64,000 nucleotides of DNA, taken from the NCBI GenBank assembly GCA_020226215.1, contig CM035236.1, forward strand, positions 58,137,809 to 58,201,808, read 5' to 3'. The stretch is from Sindora glabra. Taxonomy: Eukaryota; Streptophyta; Magnoliopsida; Fabales; Fabaceae. A program made the position numbers and the translations under genes. The notes beneath the pieces are model-generated. The model ran no database searches and was not told the origin of the DNA. It worked only from the letters and a program-made list of their open reading frames with translations. This document shows, piece by piece, positions 9,424-21,157 of the stretch; position 1 is the stretch's first letter, and every line of letters begins with the position of its first letter.

Positions 9424-12119
9424 TGTAATATCCCATAAGGGTCTTATCTACAACATGCCTTAAGTAAATTAGAAATTTCAAATAAGTATTTTATTAGAAA
9501 GCACCTAAATAAAAAAAAAACACAATAAAAAAAGGTAAAATTTAAGAGAATCATAAGAGTAATTCAAATATGTGCCTAACATGAATTTTTATGAAAAACC
9601 TTATTAGGCATCAAAATATATAAAAATCCAATTAAAAATCTACTAATAAGTTTAGGAAAATTTACATAGGAATTTATTAAAATTCCAAAACTTAGGTAAA
9701 CTGAAAAATGAGAAATTAAGCTCAAAATTTAACGTATTAATCTAAAAACTTTTGAGTTAACTTAAATCAAATTTTTAGGCCTAAAAATGAGTATGAAATT
9801 TTAGAGATGAAGACCCAAATAAGGCTTTAAAATGTTTAAAAAGTTTAGAGGCAAAAGTACAAAAAAAAAGTAAAAAATTAAGGTCATTTATAATAAATCC
9901 TAATGGTCTTTTTTAAGTGGCTTAATTTTAATATTTATAGGATAATTTCTTTCTAGTTGAATAAGGCCATTTAGACACCTCATTTGCCAGCCACATGTGT
10001 AAGATTTTTTCAAAAAAATCCATAAATAATAATTAGAAATTTTTTGATATTTTCAAATTTGGGTTTGTAGTTTTCGACATAAAGGTGGGCTAACCATTTT
10101 GGAATAAAAATTCTACTCTTTAGCCAGCTTCAAAATCGTGAGAAAGAAAGAGGAATAAGTAGGAATCTAAGCCTTTATCAACTAACTAAAAGTAAATGGC
10201 ACTCCTTTTTATGTTTCTTTGAATACCATTTGTAATAGGTTAGTTCTATTTTTCTTTTAAGATTTTCCAAATAATAATGTGATAGCTTATTCTTGACATA
10301 TTGATGTTAAGGAGGATAGAAAAAGGATTCATAAAAATTGTTAAGAAAGATGATGATACAAATTTTGTTAGAATGACAATAAATCCTCTAAGTAGTGTTG
10401 AATGAGGATTTTCATCATCTTATGTATTCAAGGCTTAAAATTTTTTAAAATCTCAATTCTTAATGTTTTAAAGTTATATTTAGTGTTAGGATAATTGTAG
10501 ATGAAGTTGGGAATTTATGGAAATTTTTAGGTGTATGAAAAGTAAGTTAGTGATGAAATACTTAAATTTGCCTATTTTAGAACCCTGTTATAGTTAGTAT
10601 CGACTTTCAATTTTTTTTTAGGCATCAAATAATTGAAAAAAATTGTGAAATTCCTGAAGATGCTAGTAAGCTTGTGTTAAAATTTGGTCATAAATGGAGT
10701 TGATTTGGTTGTCCAAATGATAGCTTTATTTTTACAAATCCAATACTGTTTGAAAATTTCAATCTTAAATTCATGCCATTAATGCACTAGTAAAACTACA
10801 AAATTTATTGTACAACATTTTAGTTATCCTTCATTTACTATGTTGGAAATGTTGTAGCAAAATTTGGAAACAATTGGTTTTCATTTAATTAATGAGAAGG
10901 GGCTTAGATTGTAAATGTCCTTGTGCTATCCTATTTTCGAACTTCTCATTTGGGTTCTATGTGAATAGTACTTGTGGAAACAATTAGTGTAATTTAATTA
11001 TTGTATCTTATGTAATAATATGTTAGGAGTGTTGGAATAAGTTATAGTAAAATTTTGAATTGATTTAAGAGTATTAAAGAGCTCCAAACCATGATATGTA
11101 TAAAAGTTTAATTGTGATTTTTTTTAGCAATGTTGAAAAAGAATTTAAATGTATATAATAAAATGGTGAACTACATAAAATACTTATGACATAGTTGGTA
11201 TTTGGCTATATCCATTGAAATGGATTAAATGGTTGATATTTTGATATCCCGTTATTATTTATCGTGAATTGTGAGGGAGAGATACAATATCATTCGTGAA
11301 GAAGGAAAAAAGTGGTTAGTAGTAGAGGAAAAATGTTTATGGCTTTATGCCTAGTGTGGTAAAGGATAAGGTTGGACCAAAGATATAAGGTGAAATCCGT
11401 ATATCTACTATTGCCACTTTTTACAATGAAATATACCAATTATATATATAAGAAAATTTCTTCATAAGACATTAATTGGGAATTATAGGCAAAGAAAAGG
11501 CCAATCCTTTATGATTAAAAATCTTTTGAATAAAGTGATAAGTAGTCATTCACTAAGTATATTTTATATTCACTTGTTTGTTAAACTAATTACAGAAGCA
11601 AATCATGGAACCAACATAGCAGATTAATACTTACATTAAAACCTTCCATTCTCCCTATGACACTCATGAAATACTATTCAATATAAAGTATAATCTACCC
11701 CTATAAATATAAAAGTAGACTATGAAATAGAACTTAGACATATAATATATCCTTTGAATAGGGTTCCTCCACTTAAAAGTTTCGCTAGTAATGGTGTTTA
11801 CTTTTCTTCTATAGAATTAGATTCAGAGGAGTGGAATCCTAATCGATTTAACTAAGTTAGTGTCATCAGTTATATTATATAAATTATATGTTTGTGTAAA
11901 AAAAATAGATATGTATATGTATGTATATATTAAATTATATGTATGTGTATATTAAATTTCAAGACTTATGATGTGAATAGTTTTATATTTCAAGTTTAGA
12001 TATCTGTGTCTTTTGATAATATTAATTTCATAAAGATATCAGAATACTATAAAGGCTTGTAAAGATATCTATTTGATATGCTAATACTAATTAGGTATTT
12101 TTACGTTATGGTTATGACA
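9424..12119 (+). repeat. Left LTR of the Tekay/Del-type element
   Basis: The LTR begins TGTAATATCCCATAAGG and ends in CA just before the PBS. It aligns through most of its length with 18588-21157. A shared anchor is AGTGGCTTAATTTTAAT near 9920 and 18915; another is CATATTCATTGAAATGG-like sequence near 11210 and 20240. Confidence 0.85.
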
Positions 12120-12123
12120 AAGT

Positions 12124-12135
12124 TAGTATCAAAGC
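12124..12135 (+). other. Degenerate PBS of the gypsy element
   Basis: TAGTATCAAAGC is two transitions away from the initiator-tRNA-Met primer site TGGTATCAGAGC. It follows the LTR end by four bases. Confidence 0.75.
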
Positions 12136-12306
12136 ATGATCTTAAATACCAATGTTAGTGGGGATTAATAGTCAGATCATGGAGATTCTAGAAGGTTCAT
12201 AAAGGAGCAATTATCAATATTAGTGGATTCATAAAAATTATAGGTATTTATTTACTCTTTCTTTAAAATCAATACTACTTATTAATTAAAGTTATATTAG
12301 AAAATT

Positions 12307-15180
12307 ATGGCTAGAAAGAGGCAAACTCAGCCTAACATGCCAAGATAACCTACCAGAGTACATCTAAAAACATAAAAAATAAGGCATCTATAAATGTAGC
12401 TTCAAAAAACCCTTCGAGGGTAGGACAAGAACATCTTAAAGCTTCAGTATGGGCTGTGAGGTTGTAAAAGACCTTAGAAAGATTCTTGAACTAAAATTAA
12501 AATCTTCTTATTCCACCCCTAGTACTATTACCTCCTAGGCAACAAAATCCTCCATTGCCTATGAGAGAAATGTTGGGAATTCGGATTATCACATGCAGCG
12601 AAATTTTAAATTTTGATCCGAATTCTACCTAGGATCCATGCAAAAAGCATGAGTCAATGATTAGGGTTTTACCTATTGGGCACTTGTGTTTCTACTGATC
12701 AAAACTTGAGAGCGGATGAATAAAACGCCGGCCGGAAGGTACAGCGTCTCTACGGTATCCACACGGAGTGAACAACGACCTCTCACCCTCCACGCGTCTG
12801 CTAGGATGCGTTTTTCTCTCTAAGAATTAGGATTGGATGTTTTTGAGTGATTTAGGGTTTATATGGAAGCTTAAAACGTGATTATTAAGTGCTGCCCTCA
12901 AGTCCCTTTTTATAGAACTTAGGCAAGCCATAATCCTAGTCCTACTAGGATAATGCTTCCAAAATCCTAATCACACTTAACAACTCATCTTATCCTTATC
13001 CTAGAGATAATGGGAAGAGATAAGACTTATCTATTAATTATCTAATATTAGATAATGATATTATCTCATAATATAAATATCTTAATATTAGATAATTGCA
13101 TATAGTTACCAAATATCAAAATAATATTATCTCATAATATATTTATCTAATATCTGATAAGATAATTACTTGATATTACTTTAATATCAAATAATATCAC
13201 ATAATATATATATATATATATATATATAAAACGTGAATTTATTATTCTTAATAATATATATGCACGAAAATAAGTCCAATTAATTGGATATTAATATAAT
13301 TAAAGTCCAATTAATTATTGTCTTATTCCTACTCCTTTTGTGTGACCCTGTAGGTTCTTACTACGTTGACAATGACTTATTATTGAGCCATAGACAGCGA
13401 GCGGTATCTAGCAATACATCACTGCCACTCAAGTAGTAAGAATGTCTGTGATTCGACATCCACCTAATACATGATCAACGTTTTACATCATGACCCTTTT
13501 GTAATAATATCCAAATTGAACTGGAGGCATGGAATGTGTCATCCTCGTCAATGTTCAATTTATATTTCTTGATACTGAGTAGACTTAAAATAAATAATTA
13601 ATATCACATATTAATTCAACTGAGCATGGCCATGCATTTCTAAGTCTCACTCAATCAAGGGGCCCAAGGATATTTCTCTTTTATACAAGAGTAACAAAAT
13701 CCCATTTACATCACTCACTTCCCTCTGCATGATTTATGACACACCCAATCAATGCCCTACTTGTCACCTGATTAAAGGTGACATAGGACAATATTAAAGT
13801 GAGTAATTTCTCATGTAGGGAACCGTAGTGACTTCAGGTCAAAGGTTTATGTGTAGTTGTGATCATATGAGAATAACTTATGACACGTTTATCCATGCAA
13901 TATTCTCATAGTGGGTCAGTCCAGTACATTGTTCACTAGCAATGTACTCATGTATTGACTTGATATCACATATCCATGATTCGTAATCATCAGTCACTAT
14001 ACATGCTAGTCTCGATGTATTATTACTATCCTTTTCATAATAATACTTGACTAGGGGCATTTTAGGAATAGCAAAGCTATTCCAAGGATAATTATTATAT
14101 TAAGTTATAAATTGCGCATAATAATAATAAAAATAAAATATAATAATTAAATTGCCTAAAACATAATACATTGTATATAACTTCAATCATCAATATGATT
14201 GGCTCTAGGACATACACCAACAAGAAAGACTACAAATAATGCATGAATTTCAAAAATTAAACCCCCTAAATGCAATGGCATGAATCCTATAACAGACCTT
14301 TACCAATTTATAGACTAAATAAAAAGGGTTTGCAGACTAATAGGATACAATAAGAATATGATATGGAATTTGTAGGTTACTAACTAAGAGATATTTCTCA
14401 TTTATGGTATGTTCATAACATTGAACTTATAATTTGGGCTCATGAACTTATCACATGGAATTAATTTCAAATAGTTTATGGATAGATTCTTATTCCTAAG
14501 CATTCATGAATCTAAGGCTTATGAGTTTGAAAGATTAAGTCAAGGATCCATAATAGTAGCATAGTACAATGTTTAATTTTTTTAATTATCCTAATACACA
14601 GAACATTTGGTGCCTACTGAGAAAATGAGGGTAAGTTAATTTGTATATGGCTTATGAGACTCCTTCTATAATAAGTAGATGTTTCTGATAATATAACATA
14701 TAAATAAGCCCTGGACTAAGTAATCAAAGTAGAGCTACAGGCTAAAAAGAAGCAAAATCGAGAAGCAAATTGGGAAGGAAAAAAGAAGTTAAAATTTCAA
14801 GGAAGGAGTAATAAAGACATTGAAAGAAAGTTAACCACTTAAAATGTGTCAACTAGGACTGAGCAAGCTAGCAAAAACATAACTAATTGAAGAAAACTTT
14901 CAAGGAGAGGTTTGATAACATATTTAGAAGTAGTTTTAATGTTTCTAATCAAGCTTATCCATTTGTCCCATCACCTAACAGACCCATTCAGTGCCCATGA
15001 TGCAACCTTAATCATTTTAGACAACATCGCTCTTGCTTTAGATATGGATTGTTAGGGCATTGAGCATTTGAATGCCTAACTACCAATAAGAAAGCAATAT
15101 CATGACTCTTAGTACACACCTTACTTAAAATATGACTCTAGCAAAATAACCATCAACATCAGGGAAGAAGAATAAAAAAA
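12307..15180 (+). pseudogene. gypsy gag, degenerate and split by a solo LTR
   Basis: The frame starts MARKRQTQP at 12307 and soon meets stops. After the inserted LTR (12571-14222) the Gag homology resumes: near 14480-14650 the broken translation shows the capsid-like run FERLSQGS and HLVPTEKMR. Near 14990-15080 a decayed zinc knuckle reads CFRYGLLGH followed by AFEC, matching the CCHC spacing. Gag normally forms the virus-like particle and binds the element's RNA. This copy is non-functional. Confidence 0.75.
12571..14222 (-). mobile_element. Solo LTR with 5-bp target duplication AGAAA
   Basis: The 1,652-bp insert begins TGTTGG and ends CCAACA, and is flanked by perfect 5-bp repeats AGAAA (12566-12570 and 14223-14227) inside gypsy gag. 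No coding sequence or PBS is present, so it is a solo LTR left by recombination between the two LTRs of a full element. On the minus strand a TATA-like CTATAAAAAGGG (plus about 12911-12923) is followed by a transcribed-looking segment, which sets the orientation. A (TA)n run lies at about 13206-13228. The superfamily is uncertain; the termini resemble copia LTRs. A 60-codon open frame at 13878-14060 is probably chance. Confidence 0.92.
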
Positions 15181-15247
15181 GGAATTAGCTAGAACACAAG
15201 CTCAGATATATGTTATGATGTGTTAGGAAGCCCAAGCCTTAAATGTA

Positions 15248-17080
15248 GTGGTGACAATTATGATATTAGTTGAAACCTTTTTCATAAAAGTATTATTTGA
15301 TCTTAGTACTACATATTCATTCATATCAAAAAATTTAACAACAAAACTTTTGAAACCATTAGATGAGTTAGATGAATCCCTAGTGGTAAACACACCAGTG
15401 GGTGAAACAATGCTAATAATCCACTATGTTAATAATTGTGTAATTCGAATCAATAATCATCCAACTTTGATTAACTTCATTATTTTGGAAATGATAGATT
15501 ATGGTATAATTTTGGGGATAGATTAGTTATTAAAGTATTATTCTTATGTAGATTATTATTATAAAACAATCACGTATCAACCAGAAGAAGGTGAAGTCCA
15601 AATCTTTCAAGGTGAAAAAAAGGCAGGAATGCGTACTTTGGTTTCATATACAAAAGTTAGGAGGTTAATGAATAAAGGATGTGTCGTGTGGATAGCTTCA
15701 ATAAAAGAAGTTGAGAAGGAAAAAGTAATAGTGGATTAGGTTCCTATAGTAAAAGAATTTCTTGACATTTTTTTGAATAATTTACCTGGATTACCACAAG
15801 ATTGGGAGATTGAATTTATGATTGAAACTGTCCCTGGAATAGATCTAATGTTTATCAATCCTTATAGAATGGCACCAACAGAATTAAAGGAATTGAAGAA
15901 GCAATTGCAAGATTTGCTAGATAAGGGTTTTATACAACCCAATACATCACCATTAGAAGCACTAGTATTATTTATGAAAAAGAATGATGGATCATTGCGA
16001 TTGTGTATTAACTATCAATAGCTAAATAAAATTACTATTAAGAATAAATACCTTTTATCAAGAATAGATGATTTATTTGATTAATTACAAGATTCGCAAT
16101 ACTTTTCAAAGATTAACTTGTGATTTGGCTATTATCAACTAAAGATTTAGAAAGAAGATATTTTGAAAACAATATTTTGCACTTATTATGGTCATTACAA
16201 GCTTCTGGTCATGTCATTTGGATTAACCAATACCCTTATAGCATTTATAGACCTAATGAATTATGTTTTTAAACATTTCTTAAGTAAATTTATTGTTGTG
16301 TTCATTGATGTCATCTTAGTATATTCTAAGAGTGAAAAAGAGCATACCTAACATTTGAAAATCATATTGCAAACACTATGAGAGCATAGTCTATATGCTA
16401 AATTCTTAAAATGTGAATTTTAGATGAAGAAGGTCTATTTGCTAAGCTATTTAGTGTCACAAGAAAGAATACATGTAGATTCTTAAAAAATTAAATTTAT
16501 GCTTAAATGATTGCAACTTTCTTTAATAATAGAAATATGGAACTTTCTTGGATTGGCTAAAAATACTATAGAAAATTTATGAAATATTTTTCAAAAATAG
16601 TCACACCTCTAACCAAACTGACTCATAAGGGAGTTAAATTTATATACGATGATGATTATGAAAGAAGTGTCCTAAAACTGAAAGAATGCCTCACTTTCGC
16701 TCTAGTATTGGCATTACTTAATAGTGTAGAAGGACATACAATGTATTATGATATATCTAAAGTAGAATTGGGATGCATATTAATGCAGTAACAAAGGGCA
16801 ATAGCTTACGTATCTCGTTAATAGAAGAAACATGAAATGAATTATCCCACCCATAATTTGGAAATAGTAGCTATAGTTTTTGCTCTTAAAATATGGAGAC
16901 ATTATTTCTATAGGGCTATTTATGAAATTTATATAGATTATAAAAGCCTTAAATATATTTTCAAATAAAAAAAGATTAATATGAGAGAAAGAAGGTGGAT
17001 GTAATTTATAAAAGATTATGAATGCTCTATTCATTATCATTTAGGCAAAGTTAATGTAGTTGTTAAGGCCCTAAGTAGAA
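15248..17080 (+). pseudogene. gypsy protease, reverse transcriptase and RNase H, degenerate
   Basis: Protease lies at about 15248-15540: the active-site triplet DSG is replaced (VLFDLSTTYSFIS), and GIILGID is followed by a stop where Trp is usual. RT runs about 15730-16350 with LPGLP, PYRMAPTELKELK, FMKKNDGSLRLCINY and MSFGLTN. Its catalytic FIDD box is FIDV (Val codon at 16310), which destroys a metal-binding Asp. RNase H follows at about 16660-17080, with YYDISKVELGCILMQ where YSDASKxGLGCVLMQ is the family form. Intact, these domains process the polyprotein, copy RNA to cDNA and remove the template. Multiple stops make it a pseudogene. Confidence 0.9.
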
Positions 17081-17289
17081 AAGCTCTAAAAAAAAGAGAA
17101 AAAGCAATTAGAAGAAGATAGAAGTACAAAACTAGCTTGTATAACAATACATTCTACTATAGTAAATCAAATTCAAATAGCTTAGAAAAAAGATCCTTAG
17201 TATAAATAATTGAAAAATAAAGCTATAAATGAGATAGAGACTAATTTGACAATAAATGAAAAAGGAGTAATAAGGAATAGAAATTAGTT

Positions 17290-18570
17290 ATGGGTGTTTG
17301 CGGCTCTGAGGTAGGAAATATTAAGAAAAACTCATAAATCATTTTCTGCAATGTATCCTGGTGCAACAAAAATATATCAAGGTTTGAAAATTTTATCTTA
17401 GTGGGATGTAATGAAGAAGTATGTATGAGATTACATGATCAGATATCTAACTTATTAACAAGTGAAAGCAAAGCATCAATATTTAGCAAGTATTTATCAA
17501 AATATTTATATCCCTAAATGGAAATGGGAGAGCATCATAATATATTTCATAACTGGATTACCATGAACTAGTAAAGGATATGACTCTATTTGACTAGTTG
17601 TAGATTGTTTGACAAAATCTATGTATTTCTTACTAATGAAGACAATGTACATTGCATCACAGTACATTCAGCTCTACATGAATAAAATCATTCCATTATA
17701 TGGTGTATCGCTTACAATTATTTTAGATTGAAGGTCATAATTCACATATCAATTTTGGCAGTTATTCCAAGAAATGCTAGGAACTTAATTGAGATTTAGC
17801 ATAGCAATCTATCCTCAAAATGATAGATAATAAAAAATAATGATTTGGACATTGAAGGATATGCTTAGAGCTTATGTGATTGAATTTAAAGGAAGCTAGG
17901 ATTGATATCTATCATTAATGGAATTTACCTATAATAACGACTACCATACTAGTATACAAATGGCTCCATTTGAAGTATTGTATGATAGGAAATGCAAATC
18001 ACCTATTGAGTGATTTGAACTAGGAAAAGTGAAGATGATCAATTCTGATCTAGTTGAAGATGCTATTAGTAAAGTTTAAATAATTAAAGAAAGATTATAA
18101 ACCACCCAAAGTCAATATAAATTGTATATAGATAATAGACATAGAACATCATAATTCTAAAAAAGTGATTAGTATTTTTGAAAGTTACTCCTATGAAGGG
18201 GATAATGAGATTTGGCAAAAAGGAAAAATTAGCACCCAGATATGTAGGTCCTTACAAAACTTGCAAATGAATCAGAAAAGTTGCTTATTAACTCGAACTA
18301 TTAAAGAACATGAAAGTAATACATGTGGTTTTCCATGTATCTATGTTAAGGAAATATACGTTGGGTGAATCCTATGTGCTAACGGAAACATTAATAGAAT
18401 TAGATAAAAAACTAGTATATGAAGAATGACCTATTCAAATCCTTAGCTGGTAATAAGGTAATTGTGATCTTGGGAAATTCCCATGGTAAAATTAATATGG
18501 GAGAAGCATGGAACTTAAGAAATGACATGGGAATTAGAGAAAGATAAGAAAGAAAAGTACCTAAATTTAT
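17290..18570 (+). pseudogene. gypsy integrase with chromodomain-like C terminus, degenerate
   Basis: Broken frames show SFSAMYPGATKIYQGLK (N-terminal zinc region), VVDCLTKSMYFL (catalytic core; family form DRLTKSAHFL), and MAPFEVLYDRKCKSP. Later come RRFGKKGKLAPRYVGPY-like and HVVFHVSMLRKY motifs, and finally TWELEKDKKEKYLNLF near 18520-18567, the chromodomain-like tail of Tekay-type elements. Stops interrupt each segment, as in RT. The integrase would insert element cDNA, and the tail is thought to steer insertion to particular chromatin. The right LTR begins almost at once after the stop. Confidence 0.85.
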
Positions 18571-18587
18571 TTGGTAAGTTTTTTTTT

Positions 18588-21157
18588 ATGAAATTATCAC
18601 ACGGATAATTAATAATTCTATGTAGTATTAAGTAATTTCTTGAAAATTTGTTCTTAGGAAAATTTATATAAAAATTTATTGAAAGTCCAAAACTTGTGTA
18701 AACCAAAAAGTGAGAAATTGAACCAAAGATTTAACGTATTAATTTAAAAACCTTTAGCCTAACTTAAATTAAATTTTCAAGCCTAAAAATGAGTATGAAA
18801 GTTTAGAGATGAAGACCTAAATAAGGCCTGAAAATGTCCAAAAAGTTAGCGGGTAAAAGTGCAAGAAAGTGAAAAATTGGGATCATTTTATAATAAATTA
18901 TAATTACCCTTTTTAAGTGGCTTAATTTTAATGGTTATAGGCTAATTATTTTCTACTTAAAAAAGGCCATTTGGATGCCCCATTTGCCTAGCCACATGTG
19001 CAAGGTTTTTTCTCAAAAATTAATAAATAATAATAAATTTTTTTAAGATATTATCAATTTTAGGTTTATGATTTTTTATATAACAGTAAGCTAACCATTT
19101 TAGAGGAAAAATTCTACTCCTTGGTTAGCTTCAAAATTGTAAGTAAGAAAGAAAAACAAATGGGAATCCAAACCTTTATCAATTAACCAAAGGTGAGTAG
19201 CACTCCTTATTATTTTGGAGTTATTCGATAAAAGATGATGATGTTGTTAGGTTATGTTTCTTTGGATACCATTTGTAATAGATTGATTCTATTTCTCTTT
19301 TAAAATTTTCCAAAAGAGAACATGATGGTTTGTTCTTAACATGTTAATGTTGAAGAGGATGGAAAATGGATTCATAAAAATTATTAAGATAATGGTATAA
19401 ATCCTTTAAGTCGTGTTGAATGAGGATTTATGTCACCCTATGTATTCAAAGGGTTAGAAAATTTTAAAATATCAATTCTTAACATTTTAAAGTTATATTA
19501 AGTGTTAGAATAATTATAGATGAATTTGGAAATTCATGGAAATTTTAGGTGTATGAAAAAGCAAGTTAGTGATGAAATATTTAAATCTGCCCATCAAAAC
19601 CCTATTTTGGTTAGTCTTGAGTTTCAATTTTTTTTAGACATTAAATGATTAAAAAAAATTATGAAATTCTTTAAAGGTGATATTTAGGATAGTAAGCTCA
19701 TTCTAAAATTTGGTAACAAATAGAGTTGATTTAATTGCCTAAATGATAGCTTTATTTTTACAACTCCAATGCTATATGAAAATTTCAAATTTGAATTCAT
19801 GCCTTTAATGCACTAGCAAAATCACAAAATTTATTGTACAATACTTTATTTAGCCTTTATCTACTATGTTGGGAATGTTAATGCAAAATTTGGAAACAAT
19901 TGGTTTTCATTTGGTTAATGAAAAAAAAGGCTTAAATTGTAAGTGTTCTTATACTAGCCTATTTTTGAACTTTTCATTTAGGTTCTATGTGAACAGTACT
20001 TGTGGAGACAATTAGTGCAATTTAATTATTGTATCTTGTGTAATAATATGTTAAGAGTGTTGAAAAAGATTGTAGTAAAATTTTAAATTGATTTTAGAGC
20101 ACTAAAGAGCTCTAAACCATGATATATATAAAAGTTTGATTATGATTTTTGTTTTAAAAATGTTGAAAAAGAATTCGAATGTATATAATAAAATGGTGAA
20201 CGACACAAAATATTTATAACATGATTGGTATTTGGCTATATCCATTGAAATGGATTAAATGATTGATATTTTGATATCCCATTATTGTTTATTATGAATT
20301 ATGAGGGAAGATATAATATCCTTTGCAAAGAAGGAGAGAAGTGGTTAGTAGTGAAGAAAAAATGTTGGTGCTTTATGCCTAGGGTGGCAGGAGAAAAGGT
20401 TGGGCCGAAGATATAAGGTGAAATTTATATACTTACCATTGCCACTTTTTATAATGAAATATACCAATAATATATATATAACAAAATTTATTCATAAGAT
20501 ACTAATTAGGAATTACAGGCAAAGAAAAGACTAATCCTTAATAATGAAAAATCCTTTGAATAAAATGATAAATAGTCATTCACAAAGTATATTTTATACT
20601 TATTTTTTTATTGAAATTAGATCATGGAACCAATATAGTAAATTAACATTTACATCAAAACCTTCCATTCTTCTCATGACACTTATGAAATACTATTTCG
20701 GTATAGAGTATAATCTACCCCTATAAATATGAGAGTAAACTATAAAATAAAACTTAGACAAATAAACTTAGAATCTAATCCTATTATAATATATCCTTTG
20801 AATCAGTTTTCTCTACCTAAGAGTTCCATTAGTAATATTATTTACTCTTCTTCCAATGAATCAAATCTAAAAGAGTGGAATTCTAATGGATCTAATTAAG
20901 TTAGTATTATCTGTTATATTATGTAAATTATATATCTATTAAAAAAATTTTTGGATATGTATATGAATATGTATATCAAACTATATGTATGTGTATATTA
21001 AATTTAAGAACTTAAAATGTAAATAGTTCTATATTTTGAGTTTAAATGTTTGTGTCTTCTGATAATATTAATTTAATAAAAACATCAAAATAGTATAAAG
21101 TTTGTAAAGATATCTAATTGGTAGTATTAATTAGGTATCTTTACGTCGGTTATAATA
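18588..21157 (+). repeat. Right LTR of the Tekay/Del-type element
   Basis: The segment aligns with the left LTR from about 9590 onward and ends GGTTATAATA where the left LTR ends GGTTATGACA. The first 160 bp or so present in the left LTR seem to be missing, so the true boundary is blurred. Open frames inside (for example 20544-20726) are chance. Confidence 0.8.

Larger units (their letters stand above)
9424..21157 (+). mobile_element. Ty3/gypsy Tekay/Del-type chromovirus LTR retrotransposon, degenerate
   Basis: Two long direct repeats (9424-12119 and about 18588-21157) flank an internal region with PBS, gag, protease, RT, RNase H, integrase and a chromodomain-like tail, all reading plus. Integrase after RNase H makes it gypsy. 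The C-terminal ATWELE-type segment and LTRs of about 2.6 kb fit the Tekay/Del clade of chromoviruses. The LTRs differ by many substitutions and small indels, so the insertion is old. Nearly every domain carries stops, many where Trp or Gln is expected. A younger solo LTR (12571-14222) is nested inside. No clean target-site duplication was found. Confidence 0.88.

Noticed and set aside
13878..14060. 60-codon minus-strand frame in the nested solo LTR
   Set aside because: It lies in an LTR, which is normally non-coding, and shows no domain.
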